Positions 59,519 through 64,000 of a stretch of 64,000 nt of DNA are shown here, piece by piece. A program made the translations under genes and the position numbers. Every line of letters starts with the position of its first letter. Positions within the stretch are counted from its first letter, which is position 1. The notes under the pieces were generated by a model that was given only the letters and a program-made list of their open reading frames with translations, had not been told where the DNA came from and searched no databases. Source of the DNA: Castellaniella defragrans (lineage in GTDB: Bacteria; Pseudomonadota; Gammaproteobacteria; Burkholderiales; Burkholderiaceae_B); assembly GCF_014203015.1 (NCBI RefSeq), contig NZ_JACHIB010000001.1, positions 220,891 to 284,890 of the forward strand, written 5' to 3'.

Positions 59519-60127
59519 ATGATGGTGCTCTATTCCGGGACGACCTGCCCCTTTTCGCAACGCTGCCGCTTCGTGCTGTTTGAAAAGGGCATGGATTTCG
59601 AAATCCGCGACATCGACCTGTACAACAAGCCCGAAGACATCGCGGTGATGAATCCCTACGGCCAGGTGCCCATCCTGGTCGAGCGCGACCTGGTCCTGTA
59701 CGAGTCGAACATCATCAACGAATACATCGACGAGCGCTTCCCGCACCCGCAGCTGATGCCGGCCGACCCGATCATGCGGGCGCGCACCCGCCTGTTCCTG
59801 TACAACTTCGAAAAGGAACTGTTCGTCCACGTGTCCACGCTGGAAAACCGCGGCGTCACCGACGAAAAGATCCGCGACGCGGCCCGCGCCAACATCCGCG
59901 ACCGCCTCGCCCAGCTCGCCCCCCTGCTGGTAAAGAACAAGTACATGCTGGGCGAGGAATTCTCCATGCTGGACGTGGCCGTGGCCCCGCTGCTGTGGCG
60001 CCTGGGCCATTACGGCATCGAACTGCCCAAGAGCGCCGCCCCGATCCAGAAGTACGCCGAGCGCCTGTTCTCGCGCCCCGCCTACATCGAGGCCCTCACC
60101 CCTTCCGAAAAGGTCATGCGCCGCTGA
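59519..60127 (+). CDS. sspA: Stringent starvation protein A
   Basis: A 202-residue glutathione S-transferase-fold protein that binds RNA polymerase and modulates transcription under starvation. The thioredoxin-like N-domain starts MMVLYSGTTCPFSQRCRFVL and includes NPYGQVPILVERDLVLYESNIINEYIDE. The C-terminal helical domain includes MLGEEFSMLDVAVAPLLWRL. SspA keeps the fold but not usual GST catalysis. sspB starts three bases after its stop, giving the classic operon. Confidence 0.96.
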   Translation: MMVLYSGTTCPFSQRCRFVLFEKGMDFEIRDIDLYNKPEDIAVMNPYGQVPILVERDLVLYESNIINEYIDERFPHPQLMPADPIMRARTRLFLYNFEKELFVHVSTLENRGVTDEKIRDAARANIRDRLAQLAPLLVKNKYMLGEEFSMLDVAVAPLLWRLGHYGIELPKSAAPIQKYAERLFSRPAYIEALTPSEKVMRR

Positions 60128-60129
60128 AC

Positions 60130-60564
60130 ATGCAGGAATCCTCGACCAAACCGTACCTCATCCGCGCACTGCACGAATGGTGCACGGACAATGGCTACAC
60201 GCCCTACCTGGTGGTCACCGTCGACGAGAACACCGTGGTGCCGCTCGCCCACGTCCATGACGGCCAGATCACGCTGAACATCAGCCACCTGGCCACCAAC
60301 CGCCTGACGCTGGGCAACGACTACATCGAATTCGAATCCCGCTTCAACGGCGCGGTGGAGCACCTGTTCATCCCCGTGGCGGCCGTCTCGGCGGTGTACG
60401 CCCGCGAGACCGGCGCCGGCATGGGCTTCGAGGTCGTGGCCTCGCGCCCCTACCCGGGCGGCGACGACCAGCCGGGCCCGCAGCCGCCCGCGCCGGGCGC
60501 CCCGACGCCGCCGGACGACGGCCCCGACGCCCCCAAGCCGTCCCACCTGAAAGTCGTCAAATGA
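60130..60564 (+). CDS. sspB: ClpXP protease specificity-enhancing factor
   Basis: A 144-residue SspB. The SMART-like substrate-binding domain covers residues 5–105 (PYLIRALHEWCTDNGYTPYL, HVHDGQITLNISHLATNRL and FNGAVEHLFIPVAAVSAVYA). A Pro/Gly/Asp-rich flexible linker leads to the C-terminal ClpX-binding tail ending PSHLKVVK. It tethers ssrA-tagged proteins to ClpX for degradation. The ATG lies two bases after the sspA stop codon. Confidence 0.95.
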   Translation: MQESSTKPYLIRALHEWCTDNGYTPYLVVTVDENTVVPLAHVHDGQITLNISHLATNRLTLGNDYIEFESRFNGAVEHLFIPVAAVSAVYARETGAGMGFEVVASRPYPGGDDQPGPQPPAPGAPTPPDDGPDAPKPSHLKVVK

Positions 60565-60607
60565 GGCGGCCCGTCCCGTACATCGTCCTGTAGAATGATG
60601 GTCCTTG

Positions 60608-60683
60608 GCCGGCTTAGCTCAGTTGGTAGAGCAGCTCACTTGTAATGAGAAGGTCGGGGGTTCGATTCCTCTAGCCGGCACCA
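60608..60683 (+). tRNA. tRNA-Thr (anticodon UGU)
   Basis: A complete 76-base cloverleaf with encoded CCA. Acceptor arms GCCGGCT (60608–60614) and AGCCGGC (60673–60679) pair fully. The D-arm reads AGCTCAGTTGGTAGAGCA, the anticodon loop is CTTGTAA with TGT at 60641–60643 (tRNA positions 34–36), and the T-arm is GGTTCGATTCC. It decodes ACA and other ACN codons. It follows sspB by 43 bases and may be processed from the same transcript. Confidence 0.97.
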
Positions 60684-60699
60684 ATGCGATCCGCCCGGA

Positions 60700-60726
60700 C
60701 GCCGCCCCGAAACGGGCGGCGTTTTT
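60700..60726 (+). terminator. Intrinsic terminator after tRNA-Thr
   Basis: Stem CGCCGCCCC / CGGGCGGCG (one mismatch at the loop end) with loop GAAA-type, followed by TTTTT. It lies 17 bases after the tRNA and should end the sspAB–tRNA transcript. Confidence 0.88.
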
Positions 60727-60840
60727 GCCATGGCGGAAAACCGACAGTCCCGGTGGGCGCTTGACCCTCATCAAGACGGGAAATCAATGACCATGTTTTC
60801 ATTGTGGATATAACCACTCCAACTCCACAAGGGGAACACC

Positions 60841-61893
60841 ATGAAGAAGCACACCACCCTCCTCCTGGCGGCCGGCCTCGCGCTGAGCGGATCCGCCGCC
60901 CTGGCCGCGGGCGCGCCCGCCGCAGACGCGGTGCGGGAGACCGCGCGGCAGTTCTTCCAGCCGATCCCCACGCCCGAGTCCGTGATCAAGGAACGCAACA
61001 TCTCCGCCGACAGCATCGAGCTGGGCCGCTGGCTGTTCTTCGAGCCGCGCCTGTCGCGCAGCCACATCATCAGCTGCAACACCTGTCACAGCGTCGGCAC
61101 CGGCGGGGCCGACAACATCCAGACCTCCATCGGCCACGGCTGGCAGCACGGGCCGCGCAATTCGCCGACCGTGCTCAACGCGCTGTTCAACGGCGCCCAG
61201 TTCTGGGATGGTCGCGCCGCCGACCTGAAGGAGCAGGCCAAGGGCCCCGTGCAGGCGAGCGTCGAGATGAACAACACGCCCTCCCAGGTCGAGGAAACCC
61301 TCAAGAGCCTGCCCGAATACGTCGCCCTGTTCCAGAAGGCCTATCCGAAGGACAAGGATCCGGTCAATTTCGAGAACATGGCCCATGCCATCGAGGCGTT
61401 CGAGAGCACGCTGCTCACGCCCAACTCCAAGTTCGACCAGTTCCTGGCCGGCGCCGACAGCCTGGACGAGATCGAGCTCAAGGGGCTGGACCTGTTCATG
61501 AGCAAGGGCTGCGTGGCCTGCCACCAGGGCATCAACGTCGGCGGCCAGGGGTACTTCCCCTTCGGGGTGGTGAAGAAGCCCGGCGCGGAAATCCTGCCGC
61601 CGGACGACAAGGGCCGCTTCACCGTGACCCACACCGCCAGCGACGAATACGTGTTCCGCGCGGGGCCGCTGCGCAACATCGCCCTGACCGCGCCCTACTT
61701 CCACAGCGGCGACGTCTGGTCGCTGGAGCAGGCCGTGGCCATCATGGGCTCCAGTCAGCTGGGCCAGGAGCTGAATGAGGGCGAGGTCAAGGCCATCACC
61801 CGCTTCCTGCACACCCTGACCGGCGAGCAGCCCCAGGTCGTCTACCCCATCCTGCCGCCGAGCACGGCCGCCACGCCCCGGCCGCAGAAGTAG
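60841..61893 (+). CDS. Di-haem cytochrome c peroxidase (CcpA/MauG family)
   Basis: A 350-residue periplasmic enzyme that reduces hydrogen peroxide with electrons from cytochrome c. Signal peptide LLLAAGLALSGSAALAAG, high-spin haem motif CNTCHS near 81, RNSPTVLNALFNGAQFWDGR near 108 and electron-transfer haem motif CVACHQ near 225. PLRNIALTAPYFHSGDVW near 277 contains the conserved His region of the family. The last 20 residues are Pro/Ala-rich. It stands alone between two strong terminators. Confidence 0.94.
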   Translation: MKKHTTLLLAAGLALSGSAALAAGAPAADAVRETARQFFQPIPTPESVIKERNISADSIELGRWLFFEPRLSRSHIISCNTCHSVGTGGADNIQTSIGHGWQHGPRNSPTVLNALFNGAQFWDGRAADLKEQAKGPVQASVEMNNTPSQVEETLKSLPEYVALFQKAYPKDKDPVNFENMAHAIEAFESTLLTPNSKFDQFLAGADSLDEIELKGLDLFMSKGCVACHQGINVGGQGYFPFGVVKKPGAEILPPDDKGRFTVTHTASDEYVFRAGPLRNIALTAPYFHSGDVWSLEQAVAIMGSSQLGQELNEGEVKAITRFLHTLTGEQPQVVYPILPPSTAATPRPQK

Positions 61894-61998
61894 CCCGTCC
61901 GCCGGCGCGGGCCGGTCCTTCAGGCGGCAACTCCCTTTGCGCCTGCGGGACGGGCCCGCGCAGGGCGGACCGCCCCGCCGCGGTCCGCCATTCCTCGT

Positions 61999-62036
61999 CC
62001 GCCTGGCGCCGTACTGCGGTGCCAGGCGGTTTTTTG
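61999..62036 (+). terminator. Intrinsic terminator after the peroxidase gene
   Basis: Perfect 9-base-pair stem CCGCCTGGC / GCCAGGCGG around a 13-base loop, followed by TTTTTTG. A second G/C hairpin without a T-run (GCGGACCG…CGGTCCGC, about 61965–61988) lies just before it. This marks the right edge of the core-type sequence. Confidence 0.9.
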
Positions 62037-62043
62037 TTTCACG

Positions 62044-62707
62044 ATGACTCCAGTACCGCAATTCGCTGGACTGCGCCAAGCAGCGCCACAAGCCCAGCAC
62101 GCAACGCGGCTATCAGGGCGTGATTGACCGCTGCATCATCCCGATCATGGGCCGGATGAGGGCGCAATACGTGAAGCGCCCCGATGTGGCAGCGCTGATG
62201 GAGAAGCTGGCCTACAAGCAGGCCGAAGCGAACAACGCCTTCGGAGTGCTGCGCAAGATGTTCAACCTGGCCGAAGTATGGGGCTACCGTCCGGATGGCA
62301 CGAACCCGTGCCGTCACGTTCCGATGTACCCGCCTGGCAAGGAAACCCGGCTGATCGTGGACGATGAACTGGTGCGGATCTTCCGCCAGTTGGAGACGCT
62401 GGAGGCGGAAGGCCGACCCGGCACATGACCCACGGCGAACACTACGGCGGCTGGACGCGCGTGCTCAAGGCCGCCGGCGTGCCGCACGTTGGCACGCACG
62501 GCATCCGCCATCGCGGCGATGACCGACATCGCCAACTCTGGTGTGCCGACCAAGGTGGACATAAAGCTCACAGGTCACAAGACCGTGGCGATGTTTATGC
62601 ACTATGTTCATACCGAGGACAAGCCGGTGCGGGATGCGGCCGAGCTGGTGGCGAATCGGCGGCTGGCGATTACCGGGGCATCCCGTTCTATGGAGATGAC
62701 AGCATGA
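62044..62707 (+). pseudogene. Tyrosine recombinase (integrase) remnant
   Basis: A decayed phage-type integrase. The first readable frame gives a core-binding domain part (KPSTQRGYQGVIDRCIIPIMG and VLRKMFNLAEVWGYRPDG) and stops at 62428 after EAEGRPGT. It resumes in another frame with HGEHYGGWTRVLKAAGVPH and HGIRHR, the HxxR box. It then shifts frame again to NSGVPTKVDIKLTGHKTVAM and HYVHTED, which contains the catalytic Tyr. The N-terminus and roughly 80 residues of the catalytic domain, including the first Arg box, are missing. It cannot encode an active enzyme. It marks an island or prophage scar; GC content is lower than in the genes to its left. Confidence 0.85.
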
Positions 62708-63655
62708 CAAGGAAGACACCTACGACAGCGGGGAAGCGCACCGCCTTACCGGCTGGCTATGCCGGCATCCACGGCGGCATCGTGGAACTGCTGGATGCGG
62801 CGCGCCAGGCAGCGGCGCGCAGTGTCAATGCGCTGATGGCGGCCAGCTATTGGGAGATTGGCCGCCGGATCGTCGAAGCCGAGCAGAAAGGCAAGCGGCG
62901 GGCCGGTTACGGCGAGCAGTTGATGGAGCGCCTGTCCGCCGATCTGACGGCCCGGTTCGGGCGTGGGTTCGGCGTCAACAACCTGGAAAGCATGCGGCGT
63001 TTCTTCCTCGCCTATCCCCAACCCGAGATTTCCCAGACACTGTCTGGGAAATTGGGAAACGAGCCGTCTGCAGAGAAATCCCAGACAGTGTCTGGGAAAT
63101 TGAGTCTGCCCGAACTGGCTCAGGTTTTCTCGCTGCCGTGGTCGGCTTACGTTCGGCTGCTGTCGGTCAAGGATGACCATGCCCGTCGGTTCTACGAGGC
63201 CGAGGCGTTGCGCGGCGGCTGGAGCGTGCGCCAGCTCGACCGGCAGATCGGCAGCCAGTTCTACGAGCGCACGGCCTTGTCCAAGGACAAGGCGGCGATG
63301 CTGGTCAAGGGTTCGGTGGCCAAGCCCGAGGATGTCGTCACGCCCAATGACGCGATCAAAGACCCGTATGTGCTGGAGTTCCTCGACCTGAAGCTGGGCA
63401 GCCTGACCCATGCCGACGTGGGGCAGATGCATATGTACTGCAACTATGCCAAGGAGCATTGGGCCTACCCGGACGAGAATCCGCCAGTGGGCCTGATCCT
63501 GTGCGCTGACAAGGGCCATGCCCTGGCGCGGTATGCACTGGATGGTCTGCCGAACAAGGTGATGGCGGCGAACTATCGCACCGTGCTGCCAGATGCCGAA
63601 TTGCTGCAAAAGGAACTGGAGAACACGCGGCGGCTGCTCGAATCTCGCAGAGCGT
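62704..63655 (+). pseudogene. DUF1016 (YhcG-type PDDEXK nuclease) gene with internal in-frame deletion
   Basis: The frame starts at ATG 62704, overlapping the integrase remnant's last stop, and runs without a stop past the window edge. It follows the DUF1016 family: ARSVNALMAASYWEIGRRIV, YGEQLMERLSADLTARFGRG, FSLPWSAYVRLLSVKDDHAR, RQLDRQIGSQFYERTAL, DPYVLEFLDLK, then LGSLTHADVGQMHMYCNYAK and PPVGLILCADK. Full-length members have about 60 residues between the two halves of FLDLK…DLKLG that hold the nuclease core. Here they are joined directly at one DLK, so the PD and part of the E/DxK site are gone. The protein is probably inactive as a nuclease. Confidence 0.8.
63029..63097 (+). repeat. Two palindromic repeat units inside the DUF1016 gene
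   Basis: TTTCCCAGACACTGTCTGGGAAA at 63029–63051 (here given as arms TTTCCCAGACA and TGTCTGGGAAA) is a perfect 23-base palindrome around one base. TCCCAGACAGTGTCTGGGA at 63079–63097 is a second, 19-base one. They are 48 bases apart, exactly 16 codons, and encode the repeated peptides SQTLSGKL and SQTVSGKL in the linker before the LPWSAYVRL block. Confidence 0.85.
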
Positions 63656-63905
63656 TGTCCCTCAAGGACGACAAGCCACTCTTCGAGGCCGTTGGCAAAG
63701 CGCGTGCGGAGGCAAATCTGCCCCCAGCCGAGCTGAAAGAAGCCACTCAAGCGGCAGCAACCTCAGTTTGGGCAGCCGTTGTAGCTGATCGGGAAGCGAT
63801 TGGCGGCCGCTATCTTGAAGATTGCAGTGTTGCATTCATTGACGACACGCCAAATCCATTTGCCGATGGAGTGAGAAGCTATGCGCTCGATTCGGAAAAG
63901 GCTCG
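63656..63905 (+). pseudogene. C-terminal fragment of a short-chain dehydrogenase, fused in frame
   Basis: The reading frame of the DUF1016 gene continues into a segment resembling the last part of SDR oxidoreductases: AATSVWAAVVADREAIGGRY followed by LEDCSVA and GVRSYALDSEKA. No Rossmann-fold portion precedes it, so only the tail of that gene survives. Where the nuclease part ends and this part begins is uncertain within about 80 bases. The composition is near 50–55 % GC, clearly below the core genes. It ends where the insertion-sequence-like end begins. Confidence 0.6.
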
Positions 63906-64000
63906 TGTCAAGCGACACCAGGAATTGACCCCCTGGCGACACCTAAAACTGACCCCCCCTACGGTTGAACGAACGGCTGCCCGATGGCAGCAGAACTGGG
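63906..64000 (+). mobile_element. Probable left end of an IS21-family element
   Basis: From TGTCAAGCGACACC the sequence shows repeated blocks GGAATTGACCCCCTGG and AAAACTGACCCCCC, the multiple terminal-repeat pattern typical of IS21-type left ends, with TG at the outer tip. The transposase genes would lie beyond the window. It interrupts the dehydrogenase remnant. Assignment rests on this pattern alone. Confidence 0.5.

Noticed and set aside
60608..62707. tRNA-Thr as attachment site of the integrase remnant
   Set aside because: No second copy of the tRNA 3' end is visible in the window, and the peroxidase gene with its own terminators lies between.

Overview
The window is a gene-dense, roughly 70 % GC chromosomal segment of a betaproteobacterium. 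It is most likely Burkholderiales, family Alcaligenaceae (a Bordetella/Achromobacter-type relative). The evidence is the gene order fmdB–DUF502–aspS–endonuclease, the cphA'/cphA pair next to an ABC transporter and a DUF1854 gene, petABC–sspA–sspB, System II cytochrome c maturation genes, Bug/Tct-type transport, and small palindromic repeats recurring between genes. These are family-level recognitions made from the sequence alone; no search was run.

Layout. (1) 0.1–3.7 kb, minus strand: fmdB, DUF502, aspS and an endonuclease/exonuclease/phosphatase gene. (2) 3.9–9.1 kb, minus: putative Na+/H+ antiporter, GMC oxidoreductase, PLP aminotransferase overlapping ubiA. (3) 9.2–18.3 kb: a cyanophycin locus. 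cphA', cphA and an overlapping M23 peptidase gene run leftward; an ABC transporter and an overlapping DUF1854 gene run rightward from the same 345-base intergenic region. (4) 18.4–22.6 kb, minus: a Tgl-like transglutaminase homologue, a patatin-like phospholipase, ssb and an MFS transporter. (5) 22.7–25.7 kb: uvrA carrying an in-frame small inverted-repeat element. (6) 25.7–28.5 kb: a CHASE/dCache/HAMP/GGDEF protein split by an amber codon. (7) 28.6–33.9 kb: a two-component pair plus tripartite tricarboxylate transporter genes. (8) 34–38.5 kb, minus: CoA transferase, dgt, aroB, aroK. (9) 38.6–45.6 kb, plus: penicillin-binding protein 1A, lptM, lysA and a GGDEF/EAL protein. (10) 45.6–50.0 kb, minus: ccsB, resB and a cytochrome c4-type gene. 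(11) 50.2–55.7 kb: engB, hemB, a membrane diguanylate cyclase, an HtrA-like protease and a NIF3-family gene. (12) 55.8–60.7 kb: mscL, petABC, sspA, sspB and tRNA-Thr(UGU). (13) 60.8–61.9 kb: di-heme cytochrome c peroxidase.

From about 62.04 kb the composition changes to a lower-GC accessory segment. It holds a decayed tyrosine integrase, a DUF1016 (PDDEXK) nuclease gene that has lost its catalytic core in frame, a C-terminal scrap of a short-chain dehydrogenase fused in frame behind it, and what looks like the left end of an IS21-type insertion sequence running off the window.

Systems that work together: cyanophycin synthesis with an uncharacterised transporter and DUF1854 partner; a TctDE-like sensor/regulator beside its TctCBA-like transporter; the cytochrome bc1 complex with System II haem attachment, cytochrome c4 and a peroxidase; and shikimate, lysine/peptidoglycan and haem biosynthesis steps. 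The most unusual features are the P-loop-less second cyanophycin synthetase with its neighbours, a Tgl-like protein lacking the expected catalytic partners, the insertion inside uvrA, the nonsense-split cyclase and the internally deleted DUF1016 nuclease.
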